Origin: Fragilaria crotonensis
Taxonomy: Eukaryota; Bacillariophyta; Fragilariophyceae; Fragilariales; Fragilariaceae
Direction of reading: 5' to 3'
Length of the DNA: 26,645 nucleotides
Assembly (NCBI GenBank): GCA_022925895.1
Contig: JAKSYS010000768.1
Span: 1-26,645 of the forward strand
Under the pieces are notes generated by a model. It had not been told where the DNA came from and searched no databases. It saw nothing but the letters and a program-made list of their open reading frames with translations. Below are positions 10,354 through 20,737 of the stretch, in pieces. The translations under genes were made by a program, and so were the position numbers. Each line of letters begins with the position of its first letter. Position 1 is the first letter of the stretch.

Positions 10354-10843
10354 GGCAATTTAATTCTGTGCGACCCCCTGCTAATTTTAAGTCATCCTAT
10401 GACCATGTGGGTCACATTGCTTCTGCCGTTGGCCCAATGTGCGAAATCATTAGCGTACTGCAAATCACGTGTTGGAGAGTACACACGATGAAACCTCAAA
10501 AATTACAAAATACACATATACTACAGTACAGTATATCTAGACAAAGCATACTCGGGTTTGGAGTACATGTCTGATACATGATACAAAATACTCGAGTACT
10601 AAACATGAGTACTCGCTCTGCAGTCTTCTCAATTTGCAAAATTTAATTCAACCGACAGTGCGAATACATGGAGGTCTGTATATGTTGTATATGTTCCACT
10701 GTGCGTTGTGAATTTTTGGAATGTGTGCTCTACATGTACTACGGTGCAAATTATGCATTTTCCATAAATTTGTTTTGCATGCAACACTTCTTGGTCCTCA
10801 TTGTTGTTGCTGCTTTCGCTCATCCTTTTGGTACCTGATTTTG

Positions 10844-11211
10844 TGGCAATAGCAGCTTGTTGCTGTTGTGTGGGCAAAAGTGGTGGTTGCACTCAGGCCA
10901 GACAGAGGAATTCCAGCAGTCGACAAGCAGTAGGCAGTAGTAGACTTGCTGTGCGGAAAGTGGTGGTTCTTGTGCTCAGACCCGCCAATAAGGAACTGCA
11001 GTCGTCGAGGACTGTCAACTACCTGACGTGGCGATAGCTGCTTGTTGCCATACAGCGACAAACGGTGGTTGCGCTCAGGCCAGGTGACAAGTGATCGGCA
11101 CTGGAGCCAGCTGCCGAGGAATCACAGTTGAGGATTGTCAACTACCTGACGTGGCGATAGCTGCTTGTTGCCATACAGCGACAAACGGTGGTTGCGCTCA
11201 GGCCAGGTGAC
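10844..11211. repeat. Subterminal tandem repeats inside the MULE
   Basis: A 76-bp unit is present twice with apparently perfect identity, at 11013-11088 and 11136-11211 (period 123 bp). The unit contains GCGATAGCTGCTTGTTGCC and GGTGGTTGCGCTCAGGCCAG. Two degenerate copies precede it, at about 10844-10905 and 10930-10985, recognisable by GTGGTGGTTGCACTCAGGCCAG and GTGGTGGTTCTTGTGCTCAG. Subterminal repeats in DNA transposons often bind transposase; that role is inferred here. Confidence 0.75.
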
Positions 11212-11218
11212 TGTCCTT

Positions 11219-11267
11219 AGCATTCGGCATGTCCAAACCTTAAAAAAGCATTCGGCATGTCCAAACC
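11219..11267. repeat. 21-bp direct repeat pair
   Basis: AGCATTCGGCATGTCCAAACC occurs at 11219-11239 and again at 11247-11267, separated by TTAAAAA, in the presumed upstream region of the accessory ORF. It could be a pair of regulatory binding sites; function unknown. Confidence 0.7.
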
Positions 11268-11315
11268 CTCCACCCAGGGGCTGGTACATGGTTAGATGAC
11301 GTAACAACCTGTAAT

Positions 11316-12099
11316 TTGGCAATCCACAGTGGTGTTCAGACTTCTAATGCACGTGCTGGAAAGGGTGATGTTGGGTCCATGCATGCCCTTGGCACAAACA
11401 TCACAAAGGGTGACATGAACCCTGTCCCGTACGCTACCAATCGGAGTGTTCATCAGGGCGTGCTTCGTGATATGGTTGTCGCATTGCATTCGATTGGGAA
11501 GGCATGTTTCCCCGATGTCCTTGGTGTCATCCTGGGTCTTGAGGCTGACTCTGGATTGGAACCTGTGCAACCAATGAATGGAGATGGTGTTCAACGTGTT
11601 GGATATACGATTGACATGAGTGTCAATCTGGGTAATGCTTCGCATTATGATATCCATGACGCTTCACAGGGTATGCAGTTTGGACAGAAGACAACCCGTC
11701 AGTGGGCTTTAACTGGTACTTTATCCTGCCAAATGTCCATGGTGTAAAGCCGGATGGGGCGATCTTTTCAGGTCTTGCAGTTCGTCTTTGTCATGGAGTG
11801 GCAATATCATGGGATGGAAGAGTATTGCGTCACTGTACTTCCATTTCCATGCCTGATGGTCCAAACGGTGAGAGAGTTATGAAGGGGCTCGACAGCAATT
11901 TCAGAACAATCTCTATGGAACTTTCACTGCCGCCAAAGAGGTTGTAAGTGCTGGTAGGGATTTGTGCACTAAGAAGCAGGCTCTCAAAGGTGTTGAGCTT
12001 GTAGCTGGAAAGGATGAGGAGAAAGCGCTTGGTATGAAAGTTTGTATGACGATAATCATTTTCATAACTATTACGAAGATATTCTACGGTTTTCCTTAG
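11316..12099 (+). CDS. MULE accessory protein, possible 2-oxoglutarate/Fe(II) dioxygenase-like fold, frame-broken
   Basis: About 260 codons in three frames: 11316-about 11672, about 11674-11905, and about 11905 to TAG 12097-12099. Each step loses one base, and the sense continues smoothly across both. The first in-frame ATG is 11379; the frame is open further upstream, so the true start is unknown. Segments: YATNRSVHQGVLRDMVVALHS, then LGNASHYDIHDASQG, AVWTED, NWYFILPNVHG, HGVAISWDGRVLRHCTS, and NNLYGTFTAAKE. The HYD motif followed about 70 residues later by RHC fits the HxD...H iron ligands of double-stranded beta-helix dioxygenases, including the TET/JBP type known from some transposons; this is inference. 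I have an unverified impression that similar hypothetical proteins are common in diatoms. It is convergent with the transposase. The part after GMKV might be read through or begin an intron (GTATGA). Confidence 0.55.
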
Positions 12100-12210
12100 T
12101 CACAAAAACGTTATACACAAGCGTTATAACGTTATTGCTCCATAGCGTATGAATTGTTTTCTGACAACCTTACAATTTCTTATGTATATCGTGCTGCTTC
12201 TCCTGCTCAT

Positions 12211-15200
12211 TCACAGTTCTTTTTGTTTGACGTAGACAAATAGTTGGGAGTCACTAAATGCCTTTTCCATCCATTTTTGGACTGTTTTTGCTCGTACATA
12301 AAATGTGATGTTTTCATCACTGCTTTCATTGTCTTTCCTCCGAAAGTTTCCGCCTCGCTCAATCAGCTGAACTCCCACAATATTGTTGTCTGGGGATGGA
12401 ATCTGCGAGTGCTCAGAATTCTTGTGTCTGTAGATGCTGTTTGGACGTGAAATATACTCCATGGCCTCATTGGAGAAGTGGACTGACCTTATAGAAAGAT
12501 GGCGAATGGTATGAGAGGGAGGTGGAAGGTTGTCTTGTAGCTCGCGAGTGAGTTTCAAGGCATTACCAGCACTTGGCAACGTAACCTCATGGCAATTTTG
12601 ATTGCCCAAAGTTCGATACCATTTATTCCACCCCATACTATTCTTTTTTCCAACAAAAGCCGCCTTGTCCATAACAGAACATCGTTTAATGGTATGCTGT
12701 GTCGAACCACAAAATGAGCATTGAGAAGGCCTGTTGCGGGCATCTGCTATTTTTGATGCCCGTGCATTTCTCTCATTCATGGAGGTCAAGCGTTTGTGCC
12801 GCACCTTCCCAGAATTGTGGCGCTGCATTTCGAAGTTGTTGCCAGGATCACCACCAGCAAGTGGTGCAAAGATGCCTTCTCTCCTAAACTCAGCATTTGG
12901 CCCAAATGCCGCCAGAAATGCATCAGCGTCTGACATGAAGCCAACCAATGGTACAGATGACTGGTTGCCAGAAGAAGCAGACATACTCAGGGCATCTCGC
13001 ATGCGAACTAAGACCCCTAAGCATTCGCAACGCAAGTCTTCGCTGGGAAGGCTTAATGCAAGGTTTGCAACACTATTTGCCACATCTGTGAAGTCCCGAT
13101 AGGTCACATTCCTCTTTGTTGACTTCAAATTGCCAGTTATTCCTTCCATTGTCCTTTCCTGAGCTGCATCGTCACCTTCTTTACCCTCCTCTCCAAAGTA
13201 CACATCATTTTCTTTATCTCCATCATCACCGCCATCGCTGATAGAACACTCTGTACTAGGAATTTCACCGTTCAAAATTGCACCCTCATGATGTTCCAGG
13301 ACTCCGAGTTCCAACTTATCACCAATACTTCCAATATATGTATCCCTGTCTATCACCCACATCGAAAGAATATTGGTAAACTCTGGATTTGGGGCTGCAA
13401 TAGTCAGTGGCTGTGCGTGAAACTTTGGATGGACCAGATCCAACTGAAATGATCGCTTGTGGTAGGCAAAGAGATGCCTGCATTGCAGTTGGTAGGCAAT
13501 GAAGACATTACATGAACACTTGCGCCCATCAATGATACGAGAAGGTTTTGATGATTTGCCTTGCCATATGACTTCCATCATTGGTGCTGCATCTTGATGC
13601 TCGCTACTGGTACCCGCAAGGGTGCACAGTAATACTCAGAAGACTTCCGGTACTGTTCCTCACAGATTTTGAAACCGCGTTTTGATAGCTTGAGGAGCAT
13701 AACTTTGATTTGTTCATCCGATGCAGTATGACTATTTGCAGCACTTTGTCGCCTGTATTGATCCCGAAGCCTTGCCCTCTTATTAAAAGCTCTGACATCC
13801 TCTGGATACAATCTTTAACCTGCGTTGCTGGGTCATCCCAACTGCCACCACCAATGCGAGCAACATAGGAAGCATGGTTGGACTCAGCAACTGATGATCC
13901 AAGCTCCTCATTGCAGGGTGTTGCACACACTGAATAACGTGCAAATCTATGCCTTCCCGCATGTACAATGTTGTTGAAGTAATTGTTCAAGCTTTGGGGC
14001 TCATCCCGACTTTCCATTGTTGTAAGAATCATTAACCTTGTCTTCTCGTAGTCTTCCAAAGTGTATGACTCATGCACCAGAGCTCTCAGCATTCCGCCAT
14101 AATAATTCCACTTGTCGACACCGAATTGTTTATACCATGTGCCACAGTCTGCCGACAAAAGATGGTGTATATCATCAAGGAGTGAACAAGAGTCTTGAAT
14201 GCCGAGGATACTAGCAGACTGTCACATGTTACTAACCCATCACCATAGATAACTCGAAGGCCATCCAATTTTCGGTTGGAGGAGAAGTTATTGCAGCACC
14301 TAAGCAGCCATGCGTATGCCTCTATCCGCTCAGAGATGACGATGGCTTCAGCGCATACAACCATATTGCCATAGCCATCCAAAGAGGTAACCGCAATATA
14401 TGGGTAGGAGAAATGGTTGAGTTGACGTTTCATACCATCCAACGAAATGCAAGATGCACATGAGTCCCAATCAAACCTCATTGTGGCTGTTTGCCAACAA
14501 ATACCAACAATTGTGTCATTTTCATCGCGCTGGATATCAAAGAGAAATGATGGATCCTTTCTGTGTAGTTGACATAGGTAGTGAACAACCAAGCATTTGG
14601 TTCCCGGGTCAGACAGAGCATCCTTCAAGGTATCACTGGCAATTTCCTCAGCAATAGAGAGGTACTCTGGGGGTAGGTTGTCACTTAAAATGAAATCAGC
14701 TTCTTCATTCGACACGGTTCCTTGTGCAAGGAGTGTATCAAATGCTCCATCAGATATCTTTGCCCTGACCTTTGCTTGCACATTGTTGATGAACTTGCTG
14801 GACACGTCAAACCCCTTTGGTAGCATATCACGAAGCATAGCCCTCATTGTTTTTGTACTTGGCTTTTGACCGCTAGCCAGCAGCTGAACAATAGTGTGCA
14901 GTTTTAAATTCTTTGTGCGAGCTACATACTTTGATGCATGTCCACCACTCCTCCATGCTGCCTTGAATTGCTCCCTGAAGGCTTGCACCTTTCCATGCAT
15001 GTATTGCACCTTTGAGATCCTGAATTCATCCTGTGCGGTGCCTCTCTTTGAACAAATGAGGCCTTAAATTCACATCCACACTTGGATTTTGCAACTTTTC
15101 TTGGTACATAGATTTTGCCATTCTCTCGAGAGTTCTTCTCGAGCTTTCTGTCTCCTTCGTTCTCCGAGTCTCGTGCTGTTGTTTCAAAGCACAGAACAGA

Positions 15201-15401
15201 ATAGCCACGGTCAATCACAAAGAACCCAAGCTGTGATGCTTTATCGCGCATGGCATCAATAAGTTGCCTTCGGGTTGGGAACACAGTCCCTACAGGAAAC
15301 TCGCTCTCGAACTCACTCTTGATGTGGAGTAGATTTCCCATCTCTGCATCAGAGTAGAAGAGGTCATCAGCATGATTATGGTCAGTGGTAGCTTCGTCCA
15401 T
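12211..15401 (-). CDS. MULE transposase (MURA-type: FAR1-like, DDE, SWIM, zinc knuckle), frame-broken
   Basis: About 1,060 codons, from ATG 15401-15399 (MDEATTDHNH) to TGA 12211. The order is: an N-terminal FAR1/GCM-like DNA-binding region (FPTRRQLIDAM, CGCEFKASF); the MULE transposase domain with a first Asp in ISLDGMKRQLN, a second in IYGDGLVTCD and the Glu in SVAESNHASY; a SWIM zinc finger CSCNVFIAYQLQCRH near 13450-13520; and a CCHC knuckle CSFCGSTQHTIKRC near 12675-12720. Frame breaks lie near 15035, 14180, 13800 and 13620, each by a single base and with similarity continuing across. The transposase cuts at the terminal inverted repeats. The DDE residues are all present, so only the breaks argue against activity. 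The acidic stretch EEGKEGDD lies in the linker after the SWIM finger. Confidence 0.85.
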
Positions 15402-15633
15402 GGTGCTGAAAGTTGAAACAGGAGTCGGGTTTCTGTAAGTTGGTGAATTGCACTGCCGGTGTAGCTAGCTATCGGAGTGCAAATTTGCGTTTTGAAAATT
15501 TTATGAACATATCCGTGAAGGTTAGCGCGCTCGTTCGGCAGGTGGGAAATTTGAATCCAACCTGATTTGAATCCATTGATATTTTCAGACGAGGTCAAAT
15601 GACTCTTTTTTGTAGAGGCAACCCCTCCCAAAA

Positions 15634-15710
15634 ATGATGACGTCCCGGACAATTTTGATTGGTGCAAGTGCTTTATAAGCGCATTAATTCTAAGCGCATT
15701 AGGCATATTC
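15634..15710 (-). repeat. MULE right terminal inverted repeat
   Basis: 77 bp, the inverted counterpart of 10277-10353. It lies about 230 bp upstream of the transposase start codon and so is likely to hold or adjoin the transposase promoter. Confidence 0.92.
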
Positions 15711-15719
15711 GTTTGAACG
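15711..15719. repeat. MULE target-site duplication, right copy
   Basis: GTTTGAACG, an exact copy of 10268-10276. Confidence 0.9.
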
Positions 15720-16078
15720 TGCCCGTGTGCCCGTAGTCTGTGCGCCGTCGGCTGCAAAGCCAAACTCGGAGTACAGTACTTCAGTACTCCGGTACAAGTA
15801 CATGCGTATAGTGGATAGTGGTGAATTCCTTTCTCGTAGCTAGAGTACTGGTTGTAGCGCTGGTACTCCAGTATAGTCAGTACTACCGGTAGAATCCCAT
15901 AGCTCCAGTCTCCAGTCGCAGTATATGCTCATTTTTTGAATTAAAAAAGTTTGAATGTAACACACCGCGGTGGTACAAGTACACCAGGCACCAGGTACTA
16001 GTACTAGTAGTACGCGGTTGGAGCGACCGGAGTGAAGCAAGTTTTTCAAATTCTTTCCCAAGGGAATAGGCGGGGGGA
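15720..16078. other. Spacer between the MULE and the Copia element, GTAC-rich
   Basis: 359 bp of presumed original intergenic DNA left between two insertions. From 15771 to about 16015 it holds some 13 GTAC tetramers, mostly in the contexts AGTACT and GGTAC, including GGTACTAGTACTAGTAGTAC near 15995. No gene is visible. Before the insertions it would have been part of a short region between the divergent methyltransferase and glycosyltransferase genes. Confidence 0.6.
16074..16078. repeat. Copia target-site duplication, left copy
   Basis: GGGGA immediately before the LTR's TG, matched by GGGGA at 22519-22523 after the other LTR. Five bases is the usual Copia duplication. The left copy sits in a run of six G, so some caution is due. 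Confidence 0.75.
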
Positions 16079-16408
16079 TGTGGGAAATCAGTCTAACCCG
16101 TAGGAAATAGATTGATTGGTGGTCAGTATTAATTTTATAATAAAAGTGAGCTTAATCTACTCATTCAATCTTCATCGTTGGAACATCCGTCCAATCGATA
16201 TAGATCCATTTTTGAAACAGCCGAAACTGATTCACGATCATTGTATGTTCGTTGAATACCGTAGATATGTCGCAGGTCCCTTTCTTAAATCATACTCTAT
16301 GTACAATCCAGAACACCGTTGTAAATGATCATCCGATATTGATATCGTGTATGATGGCGTGATCCGACTGTAGCATGGTATCCCGTGCCAATATCCGATA
16401 ATCCCACA
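16079..16408 (-). repeat. Copia 3' LTR
   Basis: 330 bp, beginning TGTGGGAAATC and ending GATAATCCCACA, so it carries the TG...CA ends with a 6-bp inverted terminal repeat. It appears identical to 22189-22518. The ORF inside it is a by-product of the LTR sequence. Confidence 0.95.
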
Positions 16409-16419
16409 CTTCCTCATTT
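16409..16419 (-). promoter_or_regulatory. Probable polypurine tract
   Basis: On the sense (-) strand the sequence next to the 3' LTR reads AAATGAGGAAG, purine-rich with a single T, in the position where plus-strand DNA synthesis is primed. It is short for a polypurine tract. Confidence 0.45.
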
Positions 16420-16441
16420 ATTCGGAGTGGAGCATTGTAGA

Positions 16442-19400
16442 TCACCACCCCATGATTTCCTTTCTCAATCTAGTGAAAAGATCCTTTGCCAATGGCTTCG
16501 TCCCGATGTCCGCAAGTTGGTCCGACGTATCGATCGACTCGATCTTGATCTTGCCCGATGCGACTGCACCTCTGAAGTGGTGCATCCTTCCATTGATATG
16601 TTTCGTTCTCGGCCTCATCTTCGGGACAGTGGCCATTGCTTTGGCGCCTTCGTTGTCCTCGAAGACAGTACATTTGATCGTTGGGATATTTATCGTCCCT
16701 GGGACCAGGCGCTCCTTGACTTCAGTCATGAGCCCCATCAACCACAAAACTTCTCTCGTTGCTTCCGATAAAGCGGAGTATTCACTCTCTGTCGTTGACA
16801 GTGCAATGTCCGTCTGCATCTTTGATGCCCAAACGATCGGGCACTTGCCGTACATAATGATGTATGCTGTCCTGGATTTCGCTGTTGTCGAGTCTTCAGT
16901 TGCTGTGCGTATGTCCCACCCGCCTTGAAAGTCTGCATCCACGTAGCATTCAAAGCTGTGATCGGTAGGCCGGAGAATAATTCCCTTGTCCCTGGTTGCC
17001 ATGAGGTACCGGACAATATATCGGACTGCTGCCGAGTGACTTTCCTTCGGGTTGCTGGAGTATCTGGCGCATTGATGGACTGCGAAAGCGATGTCAGGCC
17101 TGGTAGACTTCTCGAGGAAGTTAAGCTTTCCGATGACCGATCGATATTCCCACGATTCGTTGTGTGCTTCACCGTCGAGGTCTCGATTGATGCTTGCAGT
17201 TGATGGCGCTGGGGTACTCTTTGTCTTCGTGTTCTCCCTGAAACCGAGATCAGCAATGATGCTGTCGATCAGATGCGGCTGCGTCAATGTTATGGTCCCG
17301 TCGTCTTCGCGGGTCACCTTTACGCCGAGGTACTCATCGATATCTCCCTCGTCGGTGATGTCGAAACGCGAACTGAGATCCTTCAAACAACCTGCAATCT
17401 CAGCTTCGTCGGGCCCGAAAATTCCGTCGTCAGTGTAGATCATGAACGTGGTTGTGCCTCGATAAAAACACATTCGTCGGTCCCGCTCTGGACAAAGCCA
17501 AGTTCGCCCAGTCCCTTAAACAGATGCTGTTGCCAGACCCGTCCTGCGGCTTTACTGCCGTACAAATTCTTTACGAGTTTCAGGCAGTGGGATTTCCTTG
17601 AACCCTCGAACTCAAAACCCTGTGGGACTTCTAGGTAGAGGTCGCACTCCACGTCCGCCTGGGGGTATGCGAGGACGAAATCGATTTGTCTCGTGTGCCA
17701 GTTATTGATCAACGCTTGTACCAGGAAGAACCGGATCGAGCTCCACTTTAAAGCTGCCGCGTACGTCTCCCAGTAGTCCACTCCGTAGGTTTGTTTACCT
17801 CCGTGTACGTTCAGTCTTGCCTTCCACTTATAGACCTCTCGGGATAGGATCTTCCTTTTTCGTCTCATCGCCCACACTGCTGGTAGGATCTTCGTGCCTG
17901 ATGGTACTTCCGAAATCGGTATTAACTTCCAGTGCCCGCGCTCCGTGTGTGTCGTGACTTCGTCGACCATAGCCTGGATAAACTGCTTCCTGTCCGGCTG
18001 TTTGAGCGCTTCATGCAGGTACATTATGTCGGGGTCCGAACTCGCAGCGAAAGCGATTGGATCCGCCATCTGTCGCTGGATCTCGTATTCTTCGGCGCCG
18101 TGATACGTCAGCGTCGTAATCGTTCCCTTGGTTGCTCCTGGCTTCCTGACTCGGAAGGGTCGCTGAGAACGCTGCGTGGTCGTTCGACCTGGCCTGAGCC
18201 TGACTTTCCAGGAGCCTCGTCGTTGGTTTGTGGCGCCTCGACCACTTCCTGACGCTCACTTCTTCGGCTGATTCTTCAGGTCTTCCTGATTGGGCGGTGA
18301 TGATTGATGTTGGCTCCTCTTCGATCACTCTCGTTTCGGTTTGCGATTCGGCCTGCCTCCCAGTATCGTCATTAGGTGGATTCGATGGTTGCTGGTGGTC
18401 ATTTCCTCCGCCGCTGTCGTTTCCTGAGTTTCTTCCCTTGGAACGCTGGTGACTTCTCTGCGTGTCTTCGATCCTTTTCCTTCCTGAAATGGGTTGCCAC
18501 CTTCCATCTGTTGGGATAGGTGTCGTGATCCTTTATGGTCTCGAAAAGATCATCGAACTTGAGGTGGAACTGGGGCGAAACGAGTCCCGTCGATAGATTT
18601 AAGACGAGGGCTACGGATTGAGCGTGGTTAGGCGATCTCCCGAGGTAGACTCCGAGCCTGGCGCGCCGATGCCATTTGGGAATGCTTTTTCCGCGGCGAG
18701 GTTGTCGTCCAGAATGTACACCGGGCATCCGAACGTGTGGTAGTGCCTGAGCATCGTTGGTGTGTCGCTGTTGGAGAACACTTGATTGGCCACCTTCCCG
18801 GTGACCTTGCTTGGCGTTGCGTTGAGCGTCTCGTTTGCCTCTCTGAGGGCATATGGCCATAGGTTTGCCGTGATGACGTCCGGCCACTTTGATTCCGCAT
18901 GGAGGAGCATTGTGGTCACCTGGTCTTGCAAGTCGCGGATCCTCTTCTCCGCCATCCCGTTTTGAAAGTGTGCGTTGACGCCGCAATAGGTTATAGACTG
19001 CCGGTTGGCAGTAACATGATTAACAAATCCCTTGTCCGCGAATCTACCGTTGTCGGCGTGGTAGTGCGTTACAGTGACTCCTCGCGCCTCGCAGAATTTC
19101 TCAAACGCGACTTTTCCCTGTACCGTCTCTTCCGATGTCAGTTGCCTCTGGAGATGAACGTAGGATAGACGACTGTAGTGATCGATGTAGATTGTTGCGC
19201 AGCGATACCGCTGTACAGTAGGCGTCCCCTTCATGTGCCCGATAAGGCCCATCGTGCGGGACTCCAGCTGATCCACTGAGACACATGACCCTGGGCCGGT
19301 AAGTACCCGGGCTTCGATCCTGCTTTTCTCGTTCTTTGTCCGTTTTGCCCTTCTGGTCATTTTCCCATAGATGCACGATGAGCATTTAGGAACTCGACAG

Positions 19401-20730
19401 TTGCTTAGACGTTTCGGGAGCAGCCCTCTTTCGCCATGTTCACGAGCCTTGAGAATGGGACGTGTCCTAGCCTGTAGTGCCAGAGGAGCAGTTCCGCTGT
19501 AGCTGTGAGTTTTCCCGCAAAACTGTCTTCTTCGACGTCCTCTACGACCGCCACGTTCTTATATGCGTCGTATGACGTATCGTGGTGTCCAGTCGTCTTG
19601 GTATATCCCTGCTCTTCCTGATCATCGGCTGCCATCTGTATTTGGACTGATGGTCCTTGATGCAATGTTTGCGGGACTGGTTCAATTGATGCGTCGTCCT
19701 CGTGGTACTCGCTCTGTTGTTCGGTGACTTCGTCGTCCTCATCGTCTTCGATGATTGTCGCATCGAAAGCAACGCATTCGCACGCGTCGATTTCGTCATC
19801 GTCTGTTGCTTCGAGACATGCCCTGAAGAGCCGGAAGTTCTTGCAACCTGGCGTCGTGGTGAATGTGGCGACGTTCGATTTATCGAACGGAATCTTCTTA
19901 CTGAACTTCTTTTGTCCCCAGACCAGCATGACGTGATCGGAGAATGTTGCTTGCCATGACCCGTTCCGCTCGGATAGTCGTCCTTCCTTTCTTGCGCCCA
20001 GTGTTGTGGGGAGAAAAGACGTGCTGGAGAGTCGGGAATGTACAGGGACCCTGGAATCACAAACGAGTGGGCGGTCCCCATGTCGTCGTCGATTGTCCAT
20101 CGAATCGTCCCGATGCCGGTGACTGCCACTTTGTCGCCTCCCATGCCCTTGATCCTTCCAATAACCTTCTGTGGAGGCTACGAAGTCTGCAAGTGAGTTC
20201 GATATACATCTGGATGCGCAGTTGTCCACGTGGATAATGACTGAATCGGAGTCGAAACGAGTCCCTGTTGCTGTTCCTGCAGTTGCCAGTAAACATACTG
20301 TCGCCGCCGTTCTATGCCACGCCGATGTCTGAATGTTGCGCTTGTTAAAGCCCTTTCCGCTGGACGCCCTTTTCTGACGCCGTTCTGCTTGCCTTTCCTT
20401 CGTCGCTGCTGGTTGGTGGCTGATGACGCAATTGCGTCTCCGACAGCTCTGATTGTTGCTGAGATCTTCTTCCAGGCTGATTTAAACAACCTGAAAACGA
20501 GAAGCTTTGTGCTTCCTCCTCCACTTGGTGGCCGCCCGTGATATGTTGGCCGACGCATTTCCGGTGAGAGACTCGTTGTATATCATACACACAACCAACC
20601 TTGGACGACTTCGACACCACCGAACGACCATGGAGCGCAGACAGTGAATGCAAGTCTTGCTAACTCGGACGTGAGGAGAGCTGTCAAAATAACTCGAACA
20701 AGAGTCGGCCAAGACACCGCGGTGCCTTGG
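16442..20730 (-). CDS. Copia Pol polyprotein: protease, integrase, reverse transcriptase, RNase H (frame-broken)
   Basis: It ends at TGA 16442, 33 bp from the 3' LTR. The protease core is HVDNCASRCISNSL near 20190-20235. The integrase has HYRLGH and KCSSC (zinc-binding HHCC, about 19380-19480), then the catalytic triad SVDQLES, HYHADNGRF and NGMAEKRI. The reverse transcriptase (about 17400-18070) has AVWAMRRKRK, the conserved QIDFVLAYPQA and the catalytic IYTDDGIF. RNase H shows YVDADFQGG, STTESEYSALSEA and FEDNEGAK, and the end is THINGRMHHF-like followed by IGTKPLAKDLF. Frame changes occur near 20160, 19980, 19410, 18690, 18450, 18330, 18080 and 17460. All catalytic residues are present. 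The start is uncertain, since the Gag-Pol junction is disturbed. Confidence 0.9.
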
Positions 20731-20737
20731 CCTGTTC

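Larger units (their letters stand above)
10354..11315. other. MULE left non-coding arm
   Basis: About 960 bp between the left terminal repeat and the accessory ORF. It holds a GTAC-rich tract (about 10500-10735), a cluster of degenerate tandem repeats (10844-11211) and a 21-bp direct repeat (11219-11267). The accessory ORF's promoter should lie here. Short open frames on both strands follow the repeats and are not convincing genes. Confidence 0.6.
10277..15710. mobile_element. Mutator-like element (MULE), complete, 5,434 bp
   Basis: The boundaries come from 77-bp terminal inverted repeats and an exact 9-bp target-site duplication. Inside are a transposase gene on the - strand (FAR1-type DNA-binding region, MULE DDE domain, SWIM finger, zinc knuckle) starting near the right end, and an accessory ORF on the + strand from the left. 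The two are convergent and meet with about 110 bp between them. This arrangement resembles maize MuDR (mudrA/mudrB convergent), but the second protein is not evidently mudrB. The near-identical terminal repeats and perfect target duplication imply a fairly recent insertion. Both genes contain single-base frame breaks, so autonomy cannot be judged from this sequence. Confidence 0.9.

Noticed and set aside
10035-10574. 179-codon + strand ORF crossing the methyltransferase start, the MULE boundary and its terminal repeat
   Set aside because: It spans an insertion junction and the start of an opposite-strand gene, so it is a chance frame.
16116-16328. 70-codon ORF inside the LTR, present identically at 22226-22438
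   Set aside because: It is part of the LTR sequence, duplicated with it, and shows no protein-like motif.
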